From Takifugu bimaculatus (lineage: Eukaryota > Chordata > Actinopteri > Tetraodontiformes > Tetraodontidae): a stretch of 64,000 nt of DNA. Below are positions 19,745-33,900 of the stretch, piece after piece. How positions within the stretch are numbered: position 1 is the stretch's first letter; every line of letters starts with the position of its first letter. The DNA lies in contig CP034991.1 of NCBI GenBank assembly GCA_004026145.2, positions 1,732,134 to 1,796,133 on the forward strand. The letters are read 5' to 3'. The notes under the pieces are model-generated. The model saw only the letters and a program-made list of their open reading frames with translations, had not been told where the DNA came from and ran no database searches. Position numbers and translations under genes: made by a program.

Positions 19745-22700
19745 GCACCTGACAAAGGTTTTATTTCACTTATTTCTTCATCCAAAATGACACCAGACTT
19801 TCACAGAGAGGCTTTATTAACATCTTCAAAAATCAATAATGAACATTTATTTCAACAGATTAATAGGAAGCCGACATAGATGTTTTTTGGTGTAAGATGG
19901 TTTTTATTAGATTTTATTTTCATATTTTTTATTTTAATTTATTTTATTTGTATTATTTTTATTTTATTTTATTTTCAATATTCATGAAGAATATTTATTA
20001 AGCTGACTGTTTCAACTGTGGAAGGAGTTTCAAATAAAAACTCATTTAAATGTTCAACCATGAGATCATATAGTGCATTTATCTGATATTTTAATTGAAT
20101 GAGTTGGGAGCAATTGAATCCCGTTAGTTCCCTTGATTTGAGCTCTTTTTCCCACCTCGGACTTGGTTGTTCTGAGCTACCTGAGTCTGGACTGATGGGA
20201 AAGCCAGACAGCACCTTTGGTGTTTTACTGTGAGCTGCTCCTCTATTTTGGAAAAAAAGAAAAAAATCCAGGTCACATCCATGAAGCGTATGTTGGAGCA
20301 GCCTGGACGGACAGGAAAGGGGGCTATATAAGCTATAGTATGACATGTGTAAGCAGATCTAGCAGCATTTGAAGTTTTAAAGCGTCTGCCTGAAAGATTT
20401 AGTATTAAGAGGGGCACTGCACACTGCACTCTAGTGGGACCCCTAATAAATTGGAATCAATTTTTCAAAGGATATCATTAAAGCCCTTGCCCCCCCCCCA
20501 CCCTGCTAAGATGATGATGACTACATTTAAAGTGGGCCAATTCACATTCTTTTACCATTACTGCTAACTGCTGCACCCTGGTGACAGAGCCTGAGCTGAG
20601 TTAAGAGGTTTTAATGGCCAATTTGAGTCATTTTTACATCACAGCAGGATGTGTTGTGGTATTGTTTGGAAAAGAGGCAAAGAATAATATAGGTCCGGGG
20701 TGAACTACAAAGCCAGTTACTTCCTACAAACTGGACAGGGTGATGAGAAAAGCAAAGTGCCTGTAATGACCTGGACGCTGCTTAAAAAGTTCCTATATGT
20801 TCAAAGATGATAGTCACCCACTCCGAGTCCCGTCACGCTTCGCTTGGAGAGCTTGTAACAAAAGAAGGGATTGGCGATGCAAGTGGAAGGAAGGGTCCAG
20901 TTCACAGCCGCAGTCCAGCCAGTAATATTCACCAAGTTTTTTCTTTTGATATTTAGAGAAAAATCTCGGACCGTGTCAGATCTTCAGGTTTCGACGAAGC
21001 TTTAGCTGTGAATCACCTGCACACTTTAATAGCAAGAAGTTGTTTCATTCATATCACCGCGGCCTTTTTGTATCGGCGGACCAACGGTAGGCAGCCTGTG
21101 GCCTTTGACCACTAGCCTGGGACTACCCACTACCCTGAATATCTGGGGGACCAAATCACAATTCATGAAACCACAATTATTGCCCAAGTGCATTTCAAAC
21201 TCCACAACCATAGAAAGGATGGTCTGACTTCTTCTTTGCCTCGTTTAGCATGTGTGGATCTATTCTGCCCACAGTTGGAGCCCTGGCTCCTGTATCAGAC
21301 TTTATTATAAGCTAGCACAACTGGCAGCAGAAAGTTCAAACGCTGGTGTACCTCAGTCAGGCATGCTTGAAGCACTCACACATTCCCAAACAGTAAATTA
21401 TACAATTTCATGTATCAGAGTGGTAATTTTCACTTCATCAGCATTGGCACTCAGGCTTTCAGATCACCACCATTAGTTTTAAGGCCAAAACACTTCTACA
21501 ATATTCCAGAGATGTCTGACCTCGAGTTCTGGGACTTTTCTCGGTGGTTTGGAGAGATGAGATTGGAATGCTCAGCCAGGATATTTATGGCTCATTGTGG
21601 TGTTGTGCAGGACATGAAACGTCTTTCTATGGTTCTGGGACTCAGCAGCATAAACAAACCCAATCTGATTTGTACGCTCATTTGGGGACGAGATGAGCTT
21701 TTTAAAAGCAATCAACTGTTGCCAGGAAAAGTCATAATTTGAAATGTTTTCCCTTGTTAGATGAAATTACCCTGCAAACACATTGAGTCAATAGCAATTT
21801 GTGAATTAAAAAGAACTTTTGGAATGTTCCACATTAAGACAGCATGTTGTGTAGTGCCTGCCCGTGCTGCCCCCCCCCCCCCTCTCTTTCCCACAGGCAT
21901 GTAACATTTAAATGAGGCAGACGATGAGCTTCACCTCCTGTAAAGTGTGTTAGCGAGATGACTTGATAGCGCGGCAGCAGGGTGGTCTCAGGAGGCCCGG
22001 TCCTTGTAAAGAGGAAGACCTCCCCATCTGCATGCCGCCCCTCTTCAAGTCTGCCGGGGCCCGGCTGCTTCAGCCGATGACCCGCTCAGCTGGACCTGTA
22101 ACTCCTAAAACTCACGGTGTTCACGTTTCCCTCCATGGAAAACCTGGAGAGTGGATGTTCCATTTACGACACACACAGCTTTGCAGGTGCTCATAAGGTG
22201 GAACAGTCTCCACTACGCATTAAAGCATTCAGCTTGGTTTTTATTAAGCGTTGAAGATAAAAGGAAGTATGATTGAACTTAATGAGGTTTTCTGTGTCTA
22301 TGTGACACAACTATATAACAGATAAAATGAATTGGGAGTGGATTTCTGCCTCTAGATGTTTAATGGAAACCACAGCCCTCAGATACTCACAGTTTCCACT
22401 GTGACACCCGGAGGTGTCCAGCAGGGATCCCAACACACACCAGTTTATCTGAGGGGGTTCTAAATTTCAAACAGAGTGCAGACTCTCTCCTCTGTCTATC
22501 TTTGGCGGACAGTTTGGTCATTTTCATCCTTTCGCACACTGATGCTCAGTTTGCTTCTGTTTTCCTTCACCCGCTTTAGTGTAACGTAATCCTGAGATTT
22601 AAGCAGCTTTGAGATGATTCATTGATGAAGTCGTCCCGTTTTCCAGCGCTGTCGTGGATCTGTGTGTGTTTGTTGGTTGTCCAGGCTACTGACAGGCTTT

Positions 22701-24145
22701 GCAACCAGATGAAGCTTGTGATGATGTTGAGTAAACTGACCAGACATGTACTGATCCACTGGGTTAGTGAATCACTCACAGGCCAGAAAGGCTCAGTGGA
22801 AGAATGAGGACACGTTGTTGTGGACTGGCAGACAACATACGATCGATTATCCTTCTCAGCTGCCTCAACCGGGGTCCCGGAGGAAGACGTGCAAGTCCGT
22901 CCAATACGCAAAAGCAACACTGTCTGCGCGACAAAGAGGTTTCACGGTGTTGACCAATGAGAGACAAATGAGGCTAAGTAGCAGATAAAGTGTGTGACGT
23001 ACAGCTTTATTGTCGCACCGATGTTCAGGGCGGCCATCTTGGAATGTGATTCTGGGTTATTTACGGTTCTGTTGAGTTTACGAGTTGGAATGCTGACATC
23101 AGGGGGGCAATTCTGGCCAAATGGCATGACACCTGAAATGTGATGGGACACACCGATGCGTTAGCAAGAAAATGGTCATCCAAAATTTAAATAAATGCAT
23201 ATAAATGACTTTATATGCATGTTTGCTTTACTGGTGAGCTTGAAAATCTGCAGAGAAAAATTTAAAAAAAGCCTAAAAGTAATTGAACTGTATGGTAGCC
23301 GAACTGGAGGGAACCAAACAAGATACATTACCATCTGACACATGTGTCCCTTCAACCCCACAAAAAGGAAAGGTGTAAGTCAATGTGCATGACCTTGCGT
23401 AAACACTTGCCATAAAAGTTAACACGGCGGATTTGAAGTGCTGCAGCTCCTTGATGTGGGCTCGCTGATGACCTGCCCAGATCAGGGCCGGGCCAGCTGC
23501 TCGGCCGCCACAGCTTCCAATCACCAGCCTCGGCAAGGATGACGCAGCTATTTCCACGCGAGCCGTTACAATAAGAGCAGGAATGCTCGCAAAACTCTGG
23601 AAAAAACAGGATCTGGAATCTGGATTGGAGCTGGTAGAGCAGCCCTTCAGCCCCAATGTGAGCCAGCACAACTGCCACTATTTGCATACATGGAATTTAA
23701 TTATTAAGATTTTTTTTAAAAAGGCAGTTAAATGTAGAGTAAATGTCCTTTAACCCTGAGTCTGGGCTGAATCTCTGTTGAGGATGTAAGCAGATGTGAT
23801 CCACTAAACTAATCATGTTCTCAGATACACAAGCCTTGAAGCTTTCAGTAAATCAGAAATGACTCCTTCCTGCCATCCCCATCCATCTGAAGTCTTTTTT
23901 TGAAATCCTCTCCTGCCCAATATATCACTTAGACTGTATCGCCTTCTCCCTTTGTTTATCATCCCCGTGAATCACCATGTGGAATCCCCATCTCATCCCT
24001 CCTGACTTGTACGCAGGATTTCCAAGGATATTTTACAAGCTGCTCGTTACTGGGGCTAATGGTTTGCAGCAGGAGCGCTAGTAGCACACATGAGATCTCC
24101 AATGTAACAATCAAAGAGGCACGTGAGATGTGCTGCAGCTCCATG
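19745..24145. other. Gene-free sequence
   Basis: Mostly unique sequence. It includes an AT-rich (TTTTA)-like stretch at 19895-19980, C-runs near 20489-20497 and 21871-21882, a YY1-like site at 23031-23042 and a POU octamer at 23680-23687. No gene supported. Confidence 0.4.
23031..23042 (-). promoter_or_regulatory. YY1-like site
   Basis: The minus strand reads CCAAGATGGCCG, close to the YY1 consensus AAGATGGCGGC. A second copy of the core is at 48466-48475. Confidence 0.35.
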
Positions 24146-24148
24146 CAA

Positions 24149-24423
<275 letters not shown>

Positions 24424-24424
24424 A

Positions 24425-25985
24425 GTAGGCCACAACATCAAAAGCCAGAAACGACATATAGGGCAAATGTTTAAGGTAAATGGGCAGAAAGTCATCCCGA
24501 CTTTGCCACACAGTCTGATGAGGATTTATGGAGAGAGAAGAACCTGAAAACATCGTTTCTGTCACTAAATCACGCAGCTCAAAGAGAAGCTGGATCAGAG
24601 TTTGGCTTCAGCTCAGACGATCAGTGGAAAGCTGAGGGTCACTCTGAGCCTCTGCCAGCCCCGACAGATAAATATGCTTTGTATTTCCAGCACCTCTTCT
24701 TCATGAAGGCTACTTATTAACCCTTCCAGCCTTCTAGTCAATGTCTCAACTCCATCAAATGCTTCTTAAGAAGGTCTGAAATGTAGAAAACTGGCTGTCC
24801 CTGTCTCCTCCCCTTTCCTCCTAAATCCCTCGTCTCTGCTGTATGTGTTTGTCTGTAGATTAGATTAAAGCATCATATTACAATTCTCCATAAACTCCGT
24901 ATCAAAACCGGTGAGGCCTTCTCTTCCAATTTGGCCCCACAGCAACTATTTCCAAACATCAACCTGTGTGAGCAGCACAGTAAGTTCTGACGCTCAACGC
25001 TCCAAATATGAGCCGAGGTCACGTGCAGCCTACGGGCGACAGCTAGCTAGCGCCATTGTTGGCGACATATCCACTGCATGTGTAATGTGTTGATAATGTG
25101 TTGCAAGTGGCACCAGCCTATTTATAAAGGGTTGTTTGAGTTTGGTCTGAGACTGCTTTAATCATATATATAGACAGGCAGTTGTTTACCATGCTAAGGT
25201 GCAGGCGCTCTGATTAGTTAGCTGCACGGATGGAGGGTAGTGTTTAGATTACCTGGTTAATTTGTCACTTCAGCTCCAGGTGACGGGTTAATTGAACGCA
25301 ATAACACAGCCAACTACATGTATGTGTAGCTCTGTTATCTCTTCCAGTATCTTCTGGGACGTTTTGCACCCCTGACATCATCCCTGCTAGCTGCTGCAAA
25401 CATCAATATTTGCAGAAGGTCTTCATAAACGCGATAATTCAGCTGTCCCTTTTAATTCTGTGTTTTCCAAAACACTTTTATTATTATTATGTCAAAAAGA
25501 AAATAGACATAGATTCAAAATTGAATATTGGCAGAGCGATTATCTCCCCGCCCTAAACACTTGCGCCGGCAACTGGCTGCCAACAGACAGACTGACAGAT
25601 GTTGAGTGTTTGCAACGGAAGAGAAACGGCAGCTTTTATTGCGTGTAATGCGATGCAAAAAGCGGGCGTGTGCACAGCCGCTGCATGACAGCTTTGCCGA
25701 TTTCTGACACAGCCATTAAAGGCGTCACATGAAAGCGAAGCGTCACTGCGGCTTTACTGTAGATGGAGTGAACTTTGACATACTTTTGAACATGGGCGGG
25801 GGAGGAACAGCTTGATGGAGGAATGGGTGGGTGATGATTTTGATTGGTAGACTTGAGAAAGGAGAGGAGAGTAAAACAAACAAGCAAAAGTAAAGCGGTT
25901 CCTTTCAGCGCGTTAATGGAAGCAGGAAACGCGTGTTAATTTTAATACTTCACACGCAAATACTTCTGTACTCTCCCAGCGGCTT
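24425..25985. other. Gene-free sequence
   Basis: Unique sequence with no supported gene. Confidence 0.4.
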
Positions 25986-26084
25986 GTGTTACTCAACGCT
26001 CAGAAGACAAAAAGCCAAGCTCCTCTCAGGTTTCTGACCCCAGCAGACCCTTTTCCTGCTCAAGTCCAGCTTCCCGTTAGAGAA

Positions 26085-26230
26085 AGCGGAGCTGCGATTG
26101 GGCAACGCTTCTGTAAACTGCTCCCGGGGGACGAGACCAACCCCGACTCCGCGGAGACCGAGCGTTTGTTCTCGCGAGAGCTCCCAGCGGGTCACCTTCC
26201 TCCTCGTCTTCTGCTGCTGGCTGCGGTGTT
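26085..26230. promoter_or_regulatory. Candidate cryptic CpG-island promoter
   Basis: About 12 CpGs in 100 bases, an inverted CCAAT box (ATTGG 26097-26101) and the palindrome TCTCGCGAGA at 26170-26179. The palindrome is the BANP/ZBTB33-associated element of vertebrate CpG-island promoters. The 128-codon open frame here has no recognisable domain. The best reading is the promoter of an unannotated, perhaps non-coding, transcript. Confidence 0.45.
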
Positions 26231-26239
26231 TTGGGGGAA

Positions 26240-29200
26240 AACAGACAGTGATGGAGGTGGCCTGTGGGGACAAACTGTGAATTTGGATACTTGGGTTGTT
26301 TCCACTGGATCAGCGTTTTTGTTGGAGCGGAAACATTTTAAAGATCCCGTGACACATCAGAGGAGACTTTAGATGAGAGCAGGCTGCTCTACAGACCTGA
26401 CTAGAATAATGCAGTGTTACCCTTGCTTTGGATGCATAGAATTATTATTGAACATTTCTGGGGCCTTTGAAGGACCATAGAGTGGCCCCAGTCTGTGACC
26501 TCTAAAAAGATGCTCATTTTCACTTTCTATTCAGTTTTTATTATTTTGTTGACAGTAGATGCAGAATTTAAGAGTATAATCCTTCCAAAGGGCAGTTCAT
26601 GCATGAAATACTGCTAGATATTAGAAAACAAAACTGATATTCTGAGTTTTTGTCCTCCAAAGCCTGAACTGATGATCAATTTAGGCCAGAGTGAGTGGAC
26701 GAGCAAATAGAATGAACTAAAGCATTAAAATATGGCAAAGGTTTCAAGGAAAGCTCGTTACACTACAGTGTTATAGGACATATTAAAATGTTGTATACAC
26801 AAATCATTTTTCTCATCATTTTCCTCTTTAAAAATGTTTTCAACAATATCTTCAGTTTTCACTCTTCAGAGAGAAAATCATCGAGCCTCTGACTCCCAAC
26901 ACTGGTTCTCATTACTAAACGGCTGTTTCGCTAAACGACTGGGTGGAAAGCGTTCGTGTGGAGCTCCAGTGCATCTGAGAGGCAAATCAAAGAGGCTCTG
27001 ACAGTCCCCATATAACTTAATCCAGAGCAGGAGGGAATAAAACGGCTCTGCGGTCGGAGAGGCGGGCAGGACTGACCCAACCTGGTCAAGTGTAACTGAG
27101 ACGGCCTTGTCTAGTAAGCCCAGGTGCAACACAGGCGTTAAACGCTGCGAGGAATGAAGCAATAACTCCGGAGCGCTGCACGTTTGTCCTCCTTCCAGTG
27201 CGGTGTCAGGGTCGATAAGGGTCCCGCCGTGCCGGCGACCAGCTGGAGAGGGCGGAGGAGCCCAGACTGTGAGCGCAGAGACATGTGTTATACATGCAGC
27301 AGCTTCAGGATATAACCTGCATAAACGCTCAGCTCAGGTCATCAGTCATTTTTGGTTTTAAGTTCGTTCTGAGGAAATGATCAAGCAGCCTGAAAGTAAC
27401 CGTTTCTGGAGAGGGAAAAAACTGTCGATTTGGAAGTTCATAAGCTGTTGAAATCATAATTAAGTACATGTAGCTCTACATTTATGTTAGAGTTTGTTTT
27501 AAAGAGGTTTTTCCTTATTATTACTCCTGCATAAGCATTACATATATTTTACAATTTATTTTACAGGTTGTCTGATCAAACACACCTTTGTGTGAAGAAT
27601 GAATATAAGATTGGCATATTAGCCAACCTTTAAATCTGCCATATTTACAGTCCAACTGTCTGAATAAGTACATTTATTCCCAGCTGTTTTGCTGTTCCTC
27701 TCAGGAGCTCATTTATTCTTAAATATTCCCCTCGTGTAACATTCATCTGGGTGACTTTCACTCTTGTAATTTCAACATCAACATCGTTTCACTGTGTGTG
27801 CGTTTTGATGCAGAGGTAGATTTACAGTGCTCACACTCCGACAGATTAATGTTGACGCCGTCGCTTCATTTGATACTGGAAACATGAAACAGAACCAGAT
27901 TTGGAAATGAGCCTCCTAAAACTTTATTTCAAGTGTTCCCATGCTTCTGCGGGACGATGACAGACTTGAGGAGAACAGGGTTAATGGTGTCGATGAGAGA
28001 ATGGAGCAGGATCTTTCCTGTGGCTCTCAACGTGAGGTTACAGTAGATCCATCTTTAACGTCCGGTAGCAACGAGTGTCAAGTGGTGGAAGAACACTTCC
28101 AATACATATTAAATGGTGACATTTCCGGGAGCAAAATCTGATATATATGATAGCGTGAGGAAAAAAAACCTAAACTAATTCAATTAAAGCTATAATTATT
28201 GATCACTTTATGATTTTGGGGGGGAAAATTACCTAAAAAAACAGTTTAACAAGGGCTTTAAATACTGTATTGCTAATTCACTATCGTCCAGCTATGATGC
28301 TAGTTTAGCATTTACATCAGGTTTGTAAATCTAGACTGATTTTTTTTTCCGTTTAATATTCAAAACATTTCCAAAATGTAATCAGCGAGAGCAGAAATAC
28401 ATTAAACATGCAAATGTTGGTATTTGTAGAGGGGAATGATGCTGAATGTGTTGATGCAGCTGCAGTTAGCACAGTTCCCATCAGGACCTGATAAACACAC
28501 CCAGGCGGTGACCACGTTCCGTCCCCAAACGATGTCAGATCCTCTGGGTTTCACACTCTTGCGGCGCTCACTTTTAACAACTCTGGATGTTTCCAGCAGG
28601 CCGCGGCTCCACTCTCCAAAGCCAACTGTGAAACCTCGCTCCCCTCTAACAAAGGAATCATAAAAATCTCAGTGTCTCTTTGATCTGAAAGACGGCTTTC
28701 TGTATCCCAGAACCCCCAGTAAAAGGTTCGACTGGTTGAGAGGAGCACAGGCTCTGCTCTCCAAATCGAGTGCTGCACTTTTATGAGCTCTGCAGCTTTT
28801 TAATGACTTCCTAAGTGGTGGAATCATTTTACCAGATTAATTCAATACAAAGACACATTTTAAAACTGCTGATGTCATTTTTGTGACCGGGAATAAAACA
28901 CACACTTCAAATAACATGTAAAGAATCCCTGAAATGTTCTAATGTGGGTGATTATTTATAAATCTGGGGGTTATGCACCAGATATGCTGTGACAGCCAAC
29001 TAATGTAACCTCAAAATTTAGGGTCTGGAATACTGTTCAGGATGTATCAACTGAAAATTGAATCTTTTTATTTTTATTTTTTATATAACTTAAAATAAAA
29101 TTTACAGAGCGGGCTCAAATTGGTCATTTTTACGAGCTTCGCAAACCTTTGAATGTTACCATGGTGATATTTTATTGCCTACTGTACCCATTACTCAAGA

Positions 29201-30540
29201 AGGAACTTTGGATTAGTCCATACTCTTGGTGGCCAACTGAAGCTCGCTTTGAATTTCCAAACCCAAAATGACCTTTTGACCCCAGATGTGGACGGTAGAA
29301 CTGCTGTATCGCTGCTGTTTTGTTGTTGTTGGTTGACCTCTTTCACTGCTCACAGGGAAACAACAGAAACGTGTTCACTGGTCCAACGTGGCTACCTCAC
29401 TGTTGTCTGTGACACCGTTTCCTCTCATTTTTTAAAAATATAGCATCCGCTCTGGAGTATATAATTAAAGGGCCTAAACCACACAGCGTCATTTAGTGCT
29501 GATGTCAGTCACATCGTGGGTTCATTGGTTGATTACATCAAATCAGCAATTAGCGGCAGTAGATGGGGCCAGTTTTTAATTGCGCTGAGTGTATTTTTTT
29601 TTTTTTTGCAAGCGATACTGTAACAGATTTAACCGTCACTTTAAAATGTAATCCAGTCTGAAGTGGGACAGACCAAGCCGACCATCAGCCAGCTGTCTGG
29701 ACTCGTCTGAAGGTTTGGTAAGCTTCAATAGTCCAGGACGAGGCCACGTGCTCTGCATCTTTGAAATGTGCTGCCTGCGGCTCCTCAGCGATGCTCATTT
29801 CTACCCAATTGGGACACGAGGGGAGAAAATCCAGCATAGATGACTTTGATTGTGAAGCTGGGCGGCGAGGAGTGCCGTCAGCCGTCACGTAGGTTGGCTT
29901 TTTAGGAATCGCTACGTTTTTACCCCCCACTGAGGAGGTTGTGTGACTCATTTTAAAAAATTAACTCAAAATAACTCAAAATAACTCAGGACGCTATGAG
30001 CGGGTTCTAACGAGATTTTCAAGCGGTGCTGACGGTTGGCCATGGAGGAGCTGGGTAACGTAATGCTGCTGATGTTCCTGATTCCAGAGGGACTTTGAGC
30101 TTTGATCTTTCAGAACCCAAGCCAAGCTCTCCAAGGCTTTGTTTTCTTCTAGTTTTACTAGTAGTAGTTATACTTCAAGTGTTGGATCAGACCCTTATTT
30201 TTTGGACAAAGTCTCCAGAACCTGCTCAGGTTAATGTGGCTGCGATTAAACAGAAACCTTTATGGTTCACCCTGATGATTGAATCATTGTCCTAAACCAC
30301 ATCAGGTTCCAGACCGCATATAGACGCTCCAGTAAGGGCGACAGCTGGTCCTGGGTAGAAGGTCCTGGGTCAGGAACCAAACCCCCGTTAGTACCTGCTG
30401 ACAACAAGTAATCATTGGACAGACGTTTAAAAGCATGTTTGGTTCGTAGACAGTTTGTTGTTTCCCTTACCCTAACCCCATATGTGAGTGATGACTGAAC
30501 CAAAAAACGGACACATGAACCTTTTGGTAGCAGTGTTAGG
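26240..30540. other. Gene-free sequence
   Basis: AT-rich to balanced unique sequence; POU octamer at 28408-28415. No supported gene. Confidence 0.4.
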
Positions 30541-30554
30541 ACAGAGTGAGTGCG

Positions 30555-30602
30555 CCCCCCCCCCCCCCCCCCCCCCCCCCAAACACACACACACACACAC
30601 AC
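30555..30602 (+). repeat. Poly(C) run plus (CA)n compound repeat
   Basis: 26 C followed by an (AC)n tract. The C-run length is very likely imprecise in any assembly. Confidence 0.93.
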
Positions 30603-30750
30603 ATATGAAGAAAACAAAGGAAGCAATTAAAAGCTTTCAAGTCGTTCATTGCAAACGGGCTTCCCGCCTTGACACTCTCAAGAGCAGGAGGACGCCTGCT
30701 AAACAGATAAAGCTTCTCTTTCTCCAGCTTCTGTTACAGGGACCCCTTAA

Positions 30751-30781
30751 CCCCCCCCCCCACACACACACACACACACAA
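30751..30781 (+). repeat. Second C-run plus (CA)n compound repeat
   Basis: 10 C followed by 10 CA units, with the same order and orientation as the compound repeat 170 bases upstream. Confidence 0.93.
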
Positions 30782-30891
30782 CCTGTGACCCTTGTGGCTG
30801 TTTATTTGCTTACACAGCTTTCTAATGGCCCAGTCGGCTTCCAAGGGTCGATTAGAGCAACACCTGTCTCAGTCAACAATCATTTTACCTG

Positions 30892-30894
<3 letters not shown>

Positions 30895-30983
<89 letters not shown>
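30895..30983 (+). repeat. Long (CA)n microsatellite
   Basis: About 44 uninterrupted CA units. Confidence 0.96.
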
Positions 30984-30989
30984 GCTGTC

Positions 30990-33900
30990 TGCTTTCGTGC
31001 AGTATTTATGGTGAGATGAGGTGGGCAGACACGCTGGGAACCTGACACCACATTTACTGCCAATTGCAGTGGAATGATGAAGTGTCCCGTCCGGTGCAGA
31101 AGCACCGTTTGTCCAGGGCAGCCTTTGTTCTGCGCGCTGCAGATCAATCATGTGGAACAATCGCCGTTGCCTTCACGTGCCTCTGCTCCTATATTTGTAA
31201 CCCCGTGTTAAAAATAATGTTTTTCCCCGAAGAATTGAGTCATTTCCAGGCTGGACGATGGTGGCAAATATTTTCGTTGCTCCTCATTTCTGAGCGAGTT
31301 GTGACAAATTCGTTTATTTACTAGATCAACAACGATCCCACACATGTATCTATAACATCACATGTTGCACGTTGGGTTTCCTCTGATTCGACTTTTTGCG
31401 AATGCCGTGTGAGGCACCTGAAGGCAGCACATTCTGTTGTGCACCAATAATGTCTAAATCAACAGGGCTCAGCCACTGCAGGTTTTTTTAGCTTCTGGTT
31501 TTACTGCCAGACAGATTTTGGCTCTCGTCTTCCCTCTGCAGAGGCCTACAATCCGCACCAAATGTTTCACATTACCCAGTGTGAAAAACCTCCTATTCCT
31601 CAGATTCTTTTTTACAAGTCCACGCATCCGCGGAAACTCGATCTTTCATATTTCATTCTGGTTTGTGGATGTCATTGCAAGTGGACGCCGGTTCACATGC
31701 AACTGCCCGACTGCTGCCTTTGATCAGCCCGACCACGACTAATTGCAGACGGAGAACAAATGAAAGAAATATCGAGAGATTTCATGGGAATTGCCACTAT
31801 GGCCTGAGCTGCCCGGGCCAGCCATTAGCAGTTAAAACAGCCAGTAAGCAGTTGAAGAATTAGTGCTGCGAGAAAACGTTTTCATCACTGGAGCCATTTG
31901 TTCAACTCGGCGCGTATAAACAGCACCTGGAATCCTAACATTCACACGCCTCAAAAGAATGTGAGCAGAAGTCATCGCGAGGATGTAATGACCTGTTTCA
32001 GATGCCTTCTTTTTTTTTTTTTTTTGTCTTCTGTGCAACAAGAAAATCCCCATCTGTGTTTAAAAGGATCTTGCAGTAGAGAGCGGGATTGTTCTGGCAA
32101 ACAAAATTCATTCGACAGGCCAAATATGAAGGGGAAGATGTTAAATCTAAGGCAGCAGAGACGTTCCAAGTGTTTACGAGCAGCCAGGGAATCCAGCGGG
32201 ACTCATTCACTATCTGTTTGTTCCTCTTGCAGGATATAACTTTGCAAGCTGGTTTTTATTCAGTCCCAAACCCTCCCGGTCCAACGGCTCTCTCTCGCAA
32301 TGTTCTCGTGTCTGCATGCAACGCCGCCACTTTCTCGGCTTTATTCGAGACACAGCACTCTGCTCCCGCTGCTTTGGTGCACAAACATGTCGAAAAGTTA
32401 AGGTATGTATCCGTCCAAGTAACATTTGGACCTGAGCAGCTTCAGGGAGCGTTTGGGAGGGGGGGGGCGGCTGATTTTCCGCTTAGGAGGGCAGGTTAGC
32501 CACGGTCTCAGCAGCAGGTGACTGGAATGAGGTCACGATGTGGTCATGGGAGGGGGACAGCAGGCCTGTGCGTGTGTGTGTGTTAAAACCTCGGAACAAC
32601 TGCTGTGCGGGAGGTGAAACACTTCAGAGGCTGAGCCGCAGCGTTTTTCCCCTCAGCTCAAGGTGTCGTTTCACACTGCCGAGGCCTTCTGCTGTGGAAT
32701 CCTCCCAAGTGACAGCCAGCGGATTGATTTGCTTATCCATGAAAGAGATGGACTGCTACAACGAGCCCCAGGAGATAAGAGGGTAGAAGAGCGCGGCACA
32801 CACCACGAAGAAAGACTCTGAACCACCTGTGTTGCATTTAGACCACTTTATCTTCTATATCGCCTTTCTCAAGATGGTTTCATGGCATTTTGGAGCCTTT
32901 ATTCAGTCGCCGTGTCCCACCTCACCCACTTTTCCATTTTTTTAAAATACTTTGAACGTTTTTAAATTTCTGTCTATATACAATTCTCTATTTTGAAATT
33001 AGACATCTAGATAATGAGAATAAAAAATATACAGTGTTTTTTTTCATAGGTTTGTATTTCTCTGTTTAATTTTCCTCATTGATAGTGAGGTATATAAGCA
33101 GCAATATTGTTTTGTTCACTTTTAAAAATTAAATGGCATTGCGTTTCTGATTTTGTAATTCCATTCAATTGGGTAACTGTTAAAAAATAAACAAATGAGG
33201 CGACAAAAGTAAAGGTAGTAAATGTGTGAACCTGTAAAAAATATCCATGTAACCTAATTTACATTCATTTAATTACAAAAATCTATCAGGGCTCGAACAA
33301 GAAGCAGCAGTAAGAAAAACAACCTGCCTTCTAACAGGAAGAAACCTTGAGCAGGACCAGGTAACACAAGAAGGAAACGTGTTCCAGGGGGTTGCATGGA
33401 TGAGACATGATTGAAATGCACATTCATCTTTTCTTAATGGTTTGAAGTTGTGTTGCATTGCCCCCCTCTGAGCTGTGTTGCAAGGGTTTGGAAAGTGGAG
33501 GAATCTACCCAACAGCTCTAACTTTCACTTCACAGCAGCACACACGTAAAGCACCAGGTGATCTATCATAGTCAAAATCACTTCGTCTCAGCCACATCCC
33601 GACACCGTTCATCTCCTCTGCTCTCAGCGGATGAGCTTTCACCAGGCCTGAAGCCATTTACGCTAGAGCAGAAGGAGTCGGGGTCACTTTGGGCATTCAG
33701 ACGCCTGCGTGTTTTAGCAAGTTTTCTGCAAGATATTCTCAGTTATGGTTCCAGTTTGTTAATATTTTTACCTCCTGTCCTGTTGGCTGGGGATAAATAC
33801 GTATTGTTGACTATCTCTGCTTGAACATCGAGTGTCTGCTGTCCACCTCCAAGTTCTGGGGAACTGGTGGGGAACCAGTACACAACACAGACCAGTGCAT

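Noticed and set aside
25986..26372. 128-residue open frame at the 26-kb CpG patch
   Set aside because: The CpG density explains the lack of stops; the peptide has no recognisable features. The promoter reading is preferred.
30488..31160. Open frames with long Thr-His or Cys-Val runs
   Set aside because: Translations of CA microsatellites; no start context, domain or conserved sequence.
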